Part shown: positions 9,628 to 18,222 of the stretch, in pieces | How positions within the stretch are numbered: the stretch's first letter is position 1 | Layout: each line of letters begins with the position of its first letter | Assembly (NCBI GenBank): GCA_023957275.1 | Contig: JAMLHF010000004.1 | Coordinates: 1-49,658 of the forward strand | DNA: 49,658 nt | Direction of reading: 5' to 3' | Source: Lentimicrobium sp. | Lineage (GTDB): Bacteria > Bacteroidota > Bacteroidia > Bacteroidales > Lentimicrobiaceae | Program-made: the position numbers and the translations under genes | Notes under the pieces: generated by a model | What the model was told of the DNA's origin: nothing | The model's input: the letters and a program-made list of their open reading frames with translations, nothing else | Database searches by the model: none

Positions 9628-10038
9628 ATGATCATTCAGAAGGAAATTATACTGCCTGCTTTCCCCCGCGGTTTTCACCTGATTACCGGACTGGTGATGG
9701 CCCAGATGCCACCGCTGCCTGAGGCCGGTTTGCTGCATTTGTTTATCAGGCATACATCGGCGGGAATCTGCATCAACGAAAATGCGGATCCAACAGTATT
9801 GATCGATTTCGAAACAGTTTTCAACAGAATGGTTCCGGAAGGTCAACCTTACTATCGCCATACTATCGAAGGAAGTGATGATATGCCTGCACATATCAAG
9901 TCTGTGCTGGCCGGGGCGGAAGTGACCATTCCCGTGACCAGCGGAAAGTTAAGTCTGGGAACATGGCAGGGAATTTATCTGTGCGAATTCAGGAACCATG
10001 GCGGGCAGCGCAGACTGACGGCTACACTGATCAGCTGA
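9628..10038 (+). CDS. YjbQ-family (UPF0047) protein
   Basis: This 136-residue protein is a member of the YjbQ/UPF0047 family of small trimeric proteins. Some members have weak thiamine-phosphate synthase activity, but the physiological role is unsettled. Family signatures are present: HTSAGICINENADP near the middle, GSDDMPAHIKSVL, and the C-terminal GTWQGIYLCEFRNHGGQR. I start it at the ATG at 9628 (MIIQKEIILP); an ATG at 9586 would add 14 residues not typical of the family. It converges with the epimerase gene with no space between the two stop codons. Confidence 0.93.
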   Translation: MIIQKEIILPAFPRGFHLITGLVMAQMPPLPEAGLLHLFIRHTSAGICINENADPTVLIDFETVFNRMVPEGQPYYRHTIEGSDDMPAHIKSVLAGAEVTIPVTSGKLSLGTWQGIYLCEFRNHGGQRRLTATLIS

Positions 10039-11022
10039 TTATTTAAGATTTTCGTAATACCATTTAATTGCCAGTTGCAGGCCTTCTGAGAGGCTGTACT
10101 TCGGGTTATACCCCAGCAATTTCCTTGCCTTGTCAATGCATGCCATTGAGTGTTGCACGTCACCAGCCCTCGGTGGTCCGTAAACCGGCCTGATCTCCCC
10201 GGCCGGAACTCCCAACCCTTGCAGCAACATGGTTAACTGGCTGTAAAGTTCATTCAGGGTGGTACTTTCGCCGTAAGCTACGTTATATACTGTATTAAGG
10301 GCGGCGGGATTGTCGGTGAAAAGTGCCAGCAGATTGACCTGCACTACATTGCCGATATAAGTAAAATCGCGCGACTGACTTCCGTCTCCGTTGATTACCG
10401 GCGATTCGCCCTTTATCAGTTGTTTGATAAATTTAGGGATCACTGCAGCGTAAGCCCCGTCAGGGTCCTGGCGTTTTCCGAAAACATTGAAATACCTTAG
10501 CCCGATGACCTGCATATTGTAAAGATCAGCAAAGACTCCGGCATAAAGTTCATTCACGTATTTGGTGATTGCATAAGGGGAGAGTGGTTTGCCGATAACA
10601 TCTTCCCTTTTCGGAAGTGCGGGATGATCGCCATAAGTAGAGGAACTTGCCGCGTATACAAATCGTTTGACACCTGCATCACGCGCGGCGACCAGCATAT
10701 TGACAAAACCGCCGATATTCACTTCATTTGAAGTCGCAGGGTCCTTGATGGATCTTGGAACGGATCCCAGAGCGGCCTGGTGAAGCACATAATCAACCCC
10801 TTCGCAGGCCTTACGGCAATCATCCGAATTGCGGATATCCCCGGTAATCAGCGAAAAATTCGGATGGCTGAGAAAGTCCCGGATATTCTCCTGCTTCCCG
10901 GTGCTGAAATTGTCGAAGCAAACAACCCGGCTCCCTTCTCCGAGCAACGCCTCAACCAGGTTGGAGCCGATAAAGCCGGCCCCACCGGTTACCAGTATTT
11001 TTGATGATCCCAATTGCTGCAT
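10039..11022 (-). CDS. NAD-dependent UDP-sugar 4-epimerase (WbpP/TviC-like)
   Basis: This is a 327-residue extended short-chain dehydrogenase that most likely interconverts UDP-GlcNAc and UDP-GalNAc or the matching uronic acids for surface polysaccharide. The NAD site is [14 protein letters not shown] at the N-terminus. The catalytic set is SSSTYG and YAITK (Tyr-x3-Lys). [10 protein letters not shown] and the C-terminal [13 protein letters not shown] fit the WbpP/TviC group. The frame is open further upstream into the previous gene, but the ATG at 11022 places the Rossmann motif correctly and leaves a 25-base gap. It is the last gene of the gldF-gldG-DUF4340 run and may be co-transcribed. The exact sugar is inferred. 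Confidence 0.9.
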   Translation of the reverse strand: MQQLGSSKILVTGGAGFIGSNLVEALLGEGSRVVCFDNFSTGKQENIRDFLSHPNFSLITGDIRNSDDCRKACEGVDYVLHQAALGSVPRSIKDPATSNEVNIGGFVNMLVAARDAGVKRFVYAASSSTYGDHPALPKREDVIGKPLSPYAITKYVNELYAGVFADLYNMQVIGLRYFNVFGKRQDPDGAYAAVIPKFIKQLIKGESPVINGDGSQSRDFTYIGNVVQVNLLALFTDNPAALNTVYNVAYGESTTLNELYSQLTMLLQGLGVPAGEIRPVYGPPRAGDVQHSMACIDKARKLLGYNPKYSLSEGLQLAIKWYYENLK

Positions 11023-11047
11023 GGCCGGCTTACATTTTAAAGGGAGA

Positions 11048-12109
11048 CTACTCTTCTCGTCCCCTTGTGAAGAATGACAAAGGTCGGAGAATTTTGTCAA
11101 AAACAAAGTATTGTATCAGCACAAAGTCTTCATCATCATTGATCAGGGCATACATGCGGTCGCGGTCGAAGGTGACCGTTGATCCGTCAAATACATCAAT
11201 TTCAGGCTCGGGGAGCATCCTCGGGTATGTTTTGACATTCTGTTTGGATCCGTCCTTCGCAACCAGCGTGATCACGTGCATGGGAACCGGACTGGTGATG
11301 GAATCCCTGCGTGCCGTTTCCATGTCATTGAACAAAGCCTCGTACCGGATATTCCGGAAAGCATTTACAAAAGACATCAGCTGAAGCGTATCGTAAGCTG
11401 CAAGTGTTTTATTGTCGCTTAAGCGGACCAGTTCAAGTCTTGTATTCTCACGGTTTATGACTTTATAGGATTCTTCAGGATGGCTGGGGAATTCAACCAG
11501 GATATGGTCTATCTCAGGGAGTTTTTTATTGAATACGGTATGTTCCCTCCAGTCGTTTTCAAGCGTGGAGTATCGGGTGGCTACATACCCGCGCAAACCG
11601 GGCATGTAAATAACCACCGGCGCGTCGGCGCCTTCGAGCAGGGCGTAGGTCCCGTTGTTGTCCATGGTTGCATCTCCGACATAGTATGTCTTTGTCAGTT
11701 TCTCAACGGGAAACCACTTGTATTTCCCCAGTTTGATGCGGTGGGTATTCTGGTAAATTTCAACTTTTACCGACCTGGCTGAAAGCAGGGTCAGGATGTT
11801 GTTATGGGCTGCACGGGCTACCGGCTCCCTAACGGCGATGTTCGACAGGGTAAGCAGAAATGTATTGATATTTTCGGGATGAGCAGCGTACCGCTCATTT
11901 AATTGCCAGGTGCCGTCGGCTTGCCGGGTGAGCAGAATGGAGCGGTCAGATTTATCTGACAAAAATACTTTGGTAATTGCAGCCGTGTCAGCTACTGCAA
12001 AATCGCGTATCCCTTCATGCAGGGTTGATTTTGACCGGTTCATGATCAGGTATCCGGCCAGCAGGGCCAGTATCAGCGTGATGATCAGTGTGAGCCTGTT
12101 TTTTCGCAT
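11048..12109 (-). CDS. DUF4340-domain membrane-anchored protein
   Basis: This 353-residue protein has a single N-terminal membrane segment ([19 protein letters not shown]) and then a soluble body with repeats of the DUF4340 type ([60 protein letters not shown]). DUF4340 proteins often lie beside GldG-type ABC transporter auxiliary proteins, as here, and are thought to be their extracytoplasmic partner; no activity is known. I take the start at ATG 12109; an ATG five codons earlier is possible. It lies 79 bases after gldG on the same strand. Confidence 0.85.
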   Translation of the reverse strand: MRKNRLTLIITLILALLAGYLIMNRSKSTLHEGIRDFAVADTAAITKVFLSDKSDRSILLTRQADGTWQLNERYAAHPENINTFLLTLSNIAVREPVARAAHNNILTLLSARSVKVEIYQNTHRIKLGKYKWFPVEKLTKTYYVGDATMDNNGTYALLEGADAPVVIYMPGLRGYVATRYSTLENDWREHTVFNKKLPEIDHILVEFPSHPEESYKVINRENTRLELVRLSDNKTLAAYDTLQLMSFVNAFRNIRYEALFNDMETARRDSITSPVPMHVITLVAKDGSKQNVKTYPRMLPEPEIDVFDGSTVTFDRDRMYALINDDEDFVLIQYFVFDKILRPLSFFTRGREE

Positions 12110-12188
12110 TTCAGAGTAGATCAATAAGTTTTTGTTTTTTGTGATTCAGTTCCGGTCTGCCGGAAATTGAATATTGGCCTTTGTCAAA

Positions 12189-13940
12189 TTATCTGGCGTA
12201 GCGGTGCTTCCTGATCATGAACTGGATGAGTCCGAACAGGATTACCAGCAGCACCGGACCGGCAGTATTGATAAGCTGCCACATCAGCAGGTCTTTTCTT
12301 GCGCGGGTTACATCGAGCGACCTGAGCCTGAGCTCGCGGGAGCGTACCGCCATCAGTCCGGTATCGTCGCAAAGATAATTCACTGCATTCAGCATCAGCT
12401 CCCTGTTCCCGAAGGTCTGACCTGTAAACCGGTCGTAGCCCAGTGGGTAAGGGTTGAAGGTGCCCGCGCTGAACTGAACCTGGTTTTTAATCAGGTCTCC
12501 GTCGGCCATCACAATCATTCTGTTCTCAGGACTCCTGCCGGTAAAACCGATTTCCGGAGCCTGCGCAATTTCAGCGGGAATCCGGTTGTTGTAAAGAGAT
12601 TCAAATTCTCCTTCGAGCAGCACCGCCACAGCCTGAGGAGGTTGGTTGTAATCGGCCGGATCGGGCTCAAGGCGCAGGATGTCAAGGCTGATCATGACGG
12701 GCGTATTTGCCACACGGGTGTACTGTGACGTTTTTAAAAGCACTGTTTTGCTGATTGCCGGATTTCCAACGGTATCGATACTGCTGATAAACTCCGTCCG
12801 TACCGCATTCAGGTTGCTGACCACCGGGTGTGAAGAGGTGGAGGTAAGCACCGGAAAATAATACCAGGGAAAGAAACTGAATTGCGGCTGATTCCCGATC
12901 TGCCCGGTATACAGCGGAATCGGCAGCGCATTCAGGTCCATCAGCAGGTTACTGTTGAGCCTGACCCCATAACGAAAGAGCATATCATTCAGGTTAATAT
13001 CCTGCGTGATTCCCATGGTTCGGTCAGCAGATTGAATGCTGTCCATGCTGGCAAAAACCGGATCTATCAGCCACAGGACTTTACCGCCTTTCATGATATA
13101 CTGGTCGATGATAAATTTGTCTTTCTCGCTGAAAACGGAATCGGGTTTGGCGATGACAATTGCCTTGTATTTATTTAAAACCGTAAAGGTTCCGTCTTCA
13201 TTTTCTTTTCTTTCGGTAAGTGCGTTCACCCTGCCGTTGATGTTTACACTTTCAACAACATAGTAATCAGACAGCGCCCGGGAGATATCGGCGATCTCGG
13301 GTCCTTTGAGTTCGCCATGGCCTTGTGTAAAGGCGATTTTTGGTTTTCCCGTATTGCTCAGTTTCCTGATGGCATTTGAGATATTGTATTCCAGCGCCTG
13401 TATCGAATTATTAATAATTACATCCGGAGGGGCGCCTATTTGTTCTGATATAAGGTTCAGGGGAATTTCGCGGCCTTTGTGCGAAACAATGGCCCCAGGG
13501 AATATTCTTTGTTGCTGCTGCCCCTCCTTTTTTCTGACGTTGATGTCGGTTGGCTGAAGTCCTTGCTGGATCAGCCTTTCGAAAACTTCATTCCTGGTTT
13601 TGGTATCCGGGGCTTCGGAAGGGTTGATAAATTCGTATTGAATATTGTCATTAAACGCCCTGAATTCATCCAGCATCTCGCGGGTGGAGCGGCTAAGCAT
13701 TTTAAAGCCGGCCGGGAACTCACCCTCAAGAAAAACTTTAAAGTAAAAGATGTCGTCGGTTTCCCTGAGCAGCTTTTTGGTGGAAGGGGAGAGGGAATAT
13801 CTTTTTTCAGTAGTCAGATCAAAACGGGTGAAAACATAGGAACCGATGATGTTGAGCAACACAATAATCAAAAGCCCCAGCATAAGCTGAAGAATGTTGT
13901 TACGGCGGATATCTTTGTTTGTTTGTCTGGCTGAACTCAT
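12189..13940 (-). CDS. gldG: Gliding motility-associated ABC transporter substrate-binding protein GldG
   Basis: GldG is the auxiliary, periplasm-facing subunit of the GldA/GldF/GldG ABC transporter, which is needed for gliding in Flavobacterium but is also found in non-gliding Bacteroidota. The 583-residue protein has a membrane segment at ~18-38 (LQLMLGLLIIVLLNIIGSYVF) followed by TTEKRYSLSPSTKKLL, a large periplasmic domain with KIAFTQGHGELKGPEI and GGKVLWLIDPV, and a C-terminal membrane segment near TAGPVLLVILFGLIQF. It starts 37 bases after the gldF stop. The ATPase GldA is not in this window. Motility itself cannot be inferred. Confidence 0.93.
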   Translation of the reverse strand: MSSARQTNKDIRRNNILQLMLGLLIIVLLNIIGSYVFTRFDLTTEKRYSLSPSTKKLLRETDDIFYFKVFLEGEFPAGFKMLSRSTREMLDEFRAFNDNIQYEFINPSEAPDTKTRNEVFERLIQQGLQPTDINVRKKEGQQQQRIFPGAIVSHKGREIPLNLISEQIGAPPDVIINNSIQALEYNISNAIRKLSNTGKPKIAFTQGHGELKGPEIADISRALSDYYVVESVNINGRVNALTERKENEDGTFTVLNKYKAIVIAKPDSVFSEKDKFIIDQYIMKGGKVLWLIDPVFASMDSIQSADRTMGITQDINLNDMLFRYGVRLNSNLLMDLNALPIPLYTGQIGNQPQFSFFPWYYFPVLTSTSSHPVVSNLNAVRTEFISSIDTVGNPAISKTVLLKTSQYTRVANTPVMISLDILRLEPDPADYNQPPQAVAVLLEGEFESLYNNRIPAEIAQAPEIGFTGRSPENRMIVMADGDLIKNQVQFSAGTFNPYPLGYDRFTGQTFGNRELMLNAVNYLCDDTGLMAVRSRELRLRSLDVTRARKDLLMWQLINTAGPVLLVILFGLIQFMIRKHRYAR

Positions 13941-13977
13941 TTTCTTAACTCCGGTATTAGAATTCTATTGACTCCGG

Positions 13978-14742
13978 CTATTCGGCTGTGGTCTTTGATT
14001 TTTCCTGCTTCTCCCATTTTCTGCTTTCGAGGGAGGTTTTCGTCAGCAGTATAAATATGCCGATAAGACTCAGGAAATAGATTACATCACGGGTATCGAT
14101 CACACCCCGGCTCATGGAAGCGTAGTGCGCTTCAATTCCCAGCGACATAATGAACAGGTCGGCTTTCCCGAAAAGGGAGAGAGAGGCTACAAACCCGAAT
14201 CCAATGTAGGCAAAGCCACTGATAATCAGGGCAAGCATAAATGCAACAATCTGGTTGTCGGTAATGGACGAGACAAAAATACCGATGGCAACAAATGCCG
14301 AAGCCAGGAACAACAGGCCGATATAGGAGCCCCACATTCCGCCCAGATCCATATTTCCTTTGGGCAGCCCAAGAAGATAAACTGAAACGGCATAGATCAG
14401 TGTAGGCAACAGGGAGAAAATCACCAGCGATACTCCTGCCAGGTATTTCGACATAATTATCTGCATATCTGTCAGCGGTTTGGTTAGCAGCATCTCAATG
14501 GTGCCCCCTCTCTTTTCATCGGCAAACGAACGCATGGTGATGGCCGGTATCAGGAAGAGGAATACAAAGGGGGAAATCATGAAGAGATTATCCAGGCTTG
14601 CATAACCGTAATCAACAATGTTGAATCCCATCGGAAAAACCCATAGAAACAAACCGTTAATCAGCAGAAATACCACAATGGCTATATAACCGATCAGTGA
14701 GTTGAGAAAAGCGAAAAACTCTTTCTTGTAAAGTGTAAACAT
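13978..14742 (-). CDS. gldF: Gliding motility-associated ABC transporter permease GldF
   Basis: GldF is the membrane permease partner of GldG. The 254-residue protein begins MFTLYKKEFFAFLNS and shows about six membrane segments. The ABC-2 type permease signature FADEKRGGTIEMLLTKPLTDMQI lies at about residues 73-95. It is the first gene of a minus-strand run gldF-gldG-DUF4340-epimerase with gaps of 37, 79 and 25 bases, consistent with one transcript. No exact TAnnTTTG promoter is seen in the 200-base gap upstream. Confidence 0.93.
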   Translation of the reverse strand: MFTLYKKEFFAFLNSLIGYIAIVVFLLINGLFLWVFPMGFNIVDYGYASLDNLFMISPFVFLFLIPAITMRSFADEKRGGTIEMLLTKPLTDMQIIMSKYLAGVSLVIFSLLPTLIYAVSVYLLGLPKGNMDLGGMWGSYIGLLFLASAFVAIGIFVSSITDNQIVAFMLALIISGFAYIGFGFVASLSLFGKADLFIMSLGIEAHYASMSRGVIDTRDVIYFLSLIGIFILLTKTSLESRKWEKQEKSKTTAE

Positions 14743-14945
14743 ATTTTGTCTGAGGTATCCCGTTAAGAGGGGGCTAAATTACTCAAAATTGCCGTTTTGG
14801 GGGATTGTTTTTGGAATTTTTGGCAAATCATCATCCTGCACCCTGTTCCATTGGCCGCATACGCACGATTGCCGGATCCGGACCTTCATTCAAGCGGACA
14901 GATTATGATACAATCAGGCAGAGTGCAGGGAAGGAGGTTTTAAGG

Positions 14946-15737
14946 TCAGCGGGCAAATTCAATCAATACCACATCATCATTTCTTAATCCGAGCAGGCTG
15001 GAGGCGTTTCCTTTATTAATCGCTATTTCAAGGTATCCCGTAGTGCTGAAGAGCAAGGCTATTTCACCTTCGGGAACATCGCTGTACGCGTTTCTCACGA
15101 TATTCACCGGATGGGTTTTGCCCTTGATGTTGAGAGAGAATTTTCGCCTCATCCCTGTCTCCAGAAATTCCTTCTCTGTGATATTCAGGAAAACGTTTTC
15201 GTAATTATCAATGTAGATGACCCGGCCGCTGATGATATTTCCATTGATCTGAGGCTGCATTGAAATCAATGCCTTAAGCTCGTTCCTGACATCTCCCAGT
15301 TCTTCAACCGGTTTACCGTTAGCCAGATGTACCGCTGCTTTTACAAATCTGTCGCGGGTTGAAAAGATAAAATGACCTGAGTCCTGGGGAATGGTAAGTT
15401 CAACAATTTTTTCCGGTAGCCCGTCAAACATCAGTGTGAAGATGCCGTTGTCCGCACCGATAAAAAAATGATTATTGTATTCCAGGGCAATATGTGGCGT
15501 GATTTCAGATTCTTCTGTATTTACACCTACAATATGAACTGTGCCGGCCGGGAAATGAGGATAGGTGTTTCGCAGGATAAATGATGCCTGTTTAACGCTG
15601 AAAGGCGGAATCTGGTGGGTTATATCCACTATCCGGGCATCAGGGAGCTTGCTGAGTATGGCGCCTTTTACCACACCGGCATAATGGTCCCTGGGGCCCC
15701 AGTCGGTAGTAAGTGTAATGATTTTTACCTGTGCCAT
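14946..15737 (-). CDS. SAM hydrolase / SAM hydroxide adenosyltransferase family protein (DUF62)
   Basis: Members of this family split S-adenosylmethionine to adenosine and methionine using an activated hydroxide; relatives are the fluorinase and chlorinase. The 263-residue protein starts MAQVKIITLTTDWGPRDHYAGV, the family N-terminus with its conserved Asp (TTDWG). It also has DITHQIPPFSV, VVGVNTEE-like HIVGVNTEESEI, the FIGADNGIFT segment and a C-terminal domain with IYIDNYENVFLNIT. Length is normal. The gene lies about 200 bases upstream of gldF and in the same direction, but is probably its own unit. The physiological purpose of these SAM-destroying enzymes is unclear. Confidence 0.92.
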   Translation of the reverse strand: MAQVKIITLTTDWGPRDHYAGVVKGAILSKLPDARIVDITHQIPPFSVKQASFILRNTYPHFPAGTVHIVGVNTEESEITPHIALEYNNHFFIGADNGIFTLMFDGLPEKIVELTIPQDSGHFIFSTRDRFVKAAVHLANGKPVEELGDVRNELKALISMQPQINGNIISGRVIYIDNYENVFLNITEKEFLETGMRRKFSLNIKGKTHPVNIVRNAYSDVPEGEIALLFSTTGYLEIAINKGNASSLLGLRNDDVVLIEFAR

Positions 15738-15924
15738 ATTTATTTCGTTGCCTTCCCGCAGATATTAACCTTTCCGGTCATTGACCGAAAGCCAGTTTTA
15801 TCAAATTCAGATGATTGTTGCACAGGCGTATACGGGCACGGGCTTCAATCACATTTAATTTTCAGCATACCGGAGAACAGGCTATCCTCTCACCGGCCGG
15901 ATTTCTTTTAAGGATGAATCCTTG

Positions 15925-15954
15925 CAAAATTACATTATCTCTTTATTAAACCAA
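15925..15954 (-). promoter_or_regulatory. Putative promoter of the SAM hydrolase gene
   Basis: On the minus strand TAATTTTG (15932-15925) has TTG (15954-15952) exactly 19 bases upstream. The predicted start near 15919 leaves an unusually long leader of about 180 bases before the ATG at 15737. No known riboswitch fold was recognised in it. Confidence 0.6.
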
Positions 15955-16024
15955 GGGGATTGGCCATGAATTCTGCTTGCGGGTTTTCACAGGCCCGGGT
16001 TCCCTGATTTTGCTGTATTTACAG

Positions 16025-16053
16025 TTGATTAAATGATTCTTTTAATAACTTTG
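16025..16053 (+). promoter_or_regulatory. Promoter split from its gene by an IS
   Basis: TTG (16025-16027) and TAACTTTG (16046-16053) have an 18-base spacer and look like a Bacteroidota promoter. Taking out the IS at 16056-17291 and one target repeat would put this -7 element about 14 bases before the ATG of the Dabb-family gene at 17312. It now faces into the IS. Confidence 0.6.
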
Positions 16054-16055
16054 TA
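16047..16055. repeat. Left target-site duplication of the first IS
   Basis: AACTTTGTA at 16047-16055 is repeated exactly at 17292-17300, flanking the inverted-repeat ends of the element. A 9-base duplication fits IS4-type transposition. Confidence 0.9.
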
Positions 16056-17291
16056 CTTAGTACATGACAAAAATCACAACAATCTGACAATCAATGCAAT
16101 ATGTTAATAACTTGGTGATAACTATTGCCTAAAAAATGATATAATATACTGGTATTCAGTATCTTAGATGAATATGTTCCACCAAACTCATCAGGATACA
16201 TGAACACCAGTAATGAGAGTAAAAATAGCATTTTAACTGCAATCTTATGCAGTACATTCGGAAATAAAATGAATTTGGCCCGAATTAAGTTCTTTGGCTT
16301 ATTTATTTGCGCCCTTTGCAAAGTTCAGACAGTTTGTTTTGAAAAATTGGCAGCAAGTTTTGATTCAGAAGTAAGGGTTGACTCCTCATTGCGTAGAATA
16401 CAACGCTTTATGTCTGAATTCATGTTAGACTCAAACCTGATTGCACGTATCATATTCGCTATGTTGCCGCATCAACCGCCCTACCGCCTGGCAATGGATA
16501 GAACTAATTGGAAGTTTGGAAAAATCGATATTAACATCCTTGTTATTGCCATTGTTTATCAAGGAGTTGCTTTTCCTATCATGTTTTCAATGATGGATAA
16601 GTGTGGCAATTCATCAACCCCGGAACGTATTAAGCTTATGCAACGTTTTATCAGCTTGTTCGGTATTGATAGTATTGATTGTCTGCTTGCTGACAGAGAG
16701 TTTATAGGGGGTAAGTGGCTGGGATTTCTTAACGATAATCGTATTCGATACCACATCCGCATCCGCGAAAATTTCTGGGTAACTATTCCAAGAAACGGCC
16801 ATTGTGTAAAAGCTTCCTGGTTATTCAACCGACTAAAGATCAACCAGTTTGAGTATTTCCATGGAATCGTCTATGTTAACGGGCAGTTTTGTTATTTATC
16901 CGCATCCAGAATCAAAAACAAGGAAGGAATTCCGGAACTGCAAATCATCGTATCATTCAACAAGCCTGATGAAGCACAATCATTATACAAAGAACGATGG
17001 CAAATTGAAACGGCATTCAAGGCACTAAAATCGAGCGGATTTAACATTGAAGATACACACTTGACCGACATAGACCGGGTGGGAAAACTCTTTAGCTTGC
17101 TCCTGATTGCTTTTGTCTGGGCCTACAAGGTGGGAATCTTCCTGGACTCAATCAAGCCAATTAAAGTGAAAAATCACGGAAGAAAAGCCAAGAGTTTTTT
17201 CAAATTAGGACTGACACACTTGTCAAATATACTGTCAATAAACAACTTAGACAAATTTAGAGAATGTTGCCTATTTTTGTCATGTACTTAG
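16056..17291 (+). mobile_element. Complete IS4-type insertion sequence (1236 bp)
   Basis: The element is bounded by 19-bp terminal inverted repeats, CTTAGTACATGACAAAAAT at 16056-16074 and the complement of CTAAGTACATGACAAAAAT at 17273-17291 (18 of 19 match). Outside these is the 9-bp direct repeat AACTTTGTA. It carries a single transposase gene, which looks intact. It is inserted between a promoter and the start codon of the small Dabb-family gene. Intact ends, intact gene and an unmutated target duplication point to a recent, possibly still active, insertion. Confidence 0.95.
16200..17291 (+). CDS. IS4-family DDE transposase
   Basis: This transposase cuts and joins the ends of its own element. 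The 363-residue protein has the DDE triad Asp100 (LAMDRTNW), Asp165 (LLADREF) and Glu270. The last lies in the IS4 signature Y-x2-R-x3-E-x6-K (YKERWQIETAFKALK). The frame is unbroken. The stop codon TAG is the final three bases of the element, so the last residues (LSCT) are encoded by the right inverted repeat itself. Low GC and frequent ATA/AAA codons set it apart from its chromosomal neighbours, as expected of a mobile gene. Confidence 0.95.
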   Translation: MNTSNESKNSILTAILCSTFGNKMNLARIKFFGLFICALCKVQTVCFEKLAASFDSEVRVDSSLRRIQRFMSEFMLDSNLIARIIFAMLPHQPPYRLAMDRTNWKFGKIDINILVIAIVYQGVAFPIMFSMMDKCGNSSTPERIKLMQRFISLFGIDSIDCLLADREFIGGKWLGFLNDNRIRYHIRIRENFWVTIPRNGHCVKASWLFNRLKINQFEYFHGIVYVNGQFCYLSASRIKNKEGIPELQIIVSFNKPDEAQSLYKERWQIETAFKALKSSGFNIEDTHLTDIDRVGKLFSLLLIAFVWAYKVGIFLDSIKPIKVKNHGRKAKSFFKLGLTHLSNILSINNLDKFRECCLFLSCT

Positions 17292-17300
17292 AACTTTGTA
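17292..17300. repeat. Right target-site duplication of the first IS
   Basis: AACTTTGTA, exact copy of 16047-16055. It ends 11 bases before the Dabb-family start codon. Confidence 0.9.
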
Positions 17301-17311
17301 TCAAAACCGGT

Positions 17312-17614
17312 ATGATCAAACACATTGTATTCTTCAGGTTATTGCCCGGATTACGGGAGGCCGGGTCCGCAGATTTGCTGGAGGAGGTCAGCTACCAGCT
17401 TGGGTTGCTTCCGGCGATTATTCCCGGCATTTTAAATTACGAGATCCACCTGAATATTGCAGCGGATCCGAAAGCCGCTGATCTTGTCCTGGTAAGTGAA
17501 TTTTCTGATATGGACGCCCTGAAGGCATATCAGGTACACCCGGCTCATCTCGCATTTGTGGAATGGAACCGGAACAAATGCCCCAAAATGGCCGTTGCCG
17601 ATTATGAATGTTGA
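17312..17614 (+). CDS. Dabb-family (stress-responsive alpha-beta barrel) protein
   Basis: This 100-residue protein has the Dabb ferredoxin-like fold seen in small dimeric proteins. It begins MIKHIVFFRLLPG, has YQLGLLPAIIPGILNYEIHLNI in the middle, and ends with the family pattern DLVLVSEFSDMDALKAYQVHPAH and a conserved VADY. Members vary widely in function (stress response, polyketide cyclisation, unknown). The frame runs back into the IS, but the ATG at 17312 gives the family's N-terminus. Its promoter was separated by the IS insertion, so expression now probably depends on the IS end or on read-through from the transposase gene. Confidence 0.88.
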   Translation: MIKHIVFFRLLPGLREAGSADLLEEVSYQLGLLPAIIPGILNYEIHLNIAADPKAADLVLVSEFSDMDALKAYQVHPAHLAFVEWNRNKCPKMAVADYEC

Positions 17615-17663
17615 TAACCTCCTGAATTTGCCACTATTGTGCCCTATTATCCGGTAGTTATTC

Positions 17664-17671
17664 TATTTTTG
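17664..17671 (+). promoter_or_regulatory. Putative -7 element of the lipoprotein gene
   Basis: TATTTTTG matches TAnnTTTG and lies 33 bases before the ATG at 17704. A TTG lies upstream but at a longer spacing (about 24), so the -33 part is uncertain. Confidence 0.5.
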
Positions 17672-17703
17672 TATCAGCAATTCTGCCTAATCTCATTACC
17701 ACC

Positions 17704-18111
17704 ATGAAAAAACTACCCCTCCTCCTGTTTTTGTTTCCGCTGGCTTTTATTTCATGCGATCTTGGCGGCGAAAATTATGCGCGGTATTACGATTATGTAG
17801 ATATTGATGAAATGTACATCCCCGACAGCGCAATGGTCGGGGATACTGTACCGGTTTATGCCCGTGCAGGCGCCCCGAATGGCTGCTGGTCTGAACTTGA
17901 ATTATATTGTTATCCCTATAACGACACGCTTTACCTTGTGAATGCCTCGGGTTTGTATGAATCTCATGACGGTGTTTGCCCGGAAATCTATGTAACAATG
18001 GACAGTACTTTCAGGTTTATTCCCGATTCTGCCGGCATTTATATTTTTGTTGCCCAGTCGAAATCGAAACAGGGCTTTACCGATACCCTGGTTGTGTCGC
18101 CGATGCGTTGA
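17704..18111 (+). CDS. Predicted lipoprotein of unknown function
   Basis: I do not recognise this 135-residue protein. It has a clear lipoprotein signal (MKKLPLLLFLFPLAFISC, lipobox ending at Cys19), followed by DLGGENYARYYDYVDIDEM. The mature part is short and acidic, with a pattern that looks like a single immunoglobulin-like beta-sandwich (VPDSAMVGDTVPVYARAGAPNG up to GIYIFVAQSKSK). It has two further cysteines (GCWSELELYCYP) and another at HDGVCPE. It is probably anchored to the outer or inner membrane. No operon partner is evident. Confidence 0.75.
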   Translation: MKKLPLLLFLFPLAFISCDLGGENYARYYDYVDIDEMYIPDSAMVGDTVPVYARAGAPNGCWSELELYCYPYNDTLYLVNASGLYESHDGVCPEIYVTMDSTFRFIPDSAGIYIFVAQSKSKQGFTDTLVVSPMR

Positions 18112-18222
18112 TCCGGAGCAAAGTGTTCATTCCTGCAACAGGGCTGCTTATAATCCGTTGATGTTGCAGGTTGGACTACCGGATATCTTTTCAGGATAGT
18201 TTAATATATTGCTGAAACACAT

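Noticed and set aside
11023-11106. Longer epimerase starting inside the DUF4340 gene
   Set aside because: The ATG at 11022 places the GGAGFIG motif correctly; the extension merely reads the neighbouring gene in another frame.
15738-15920. SAM riboswitch in the SAM hydrolase leader
   Set aside because: I could not match the leader to any SAM riboswitch class; kept only as a long-leader observation.
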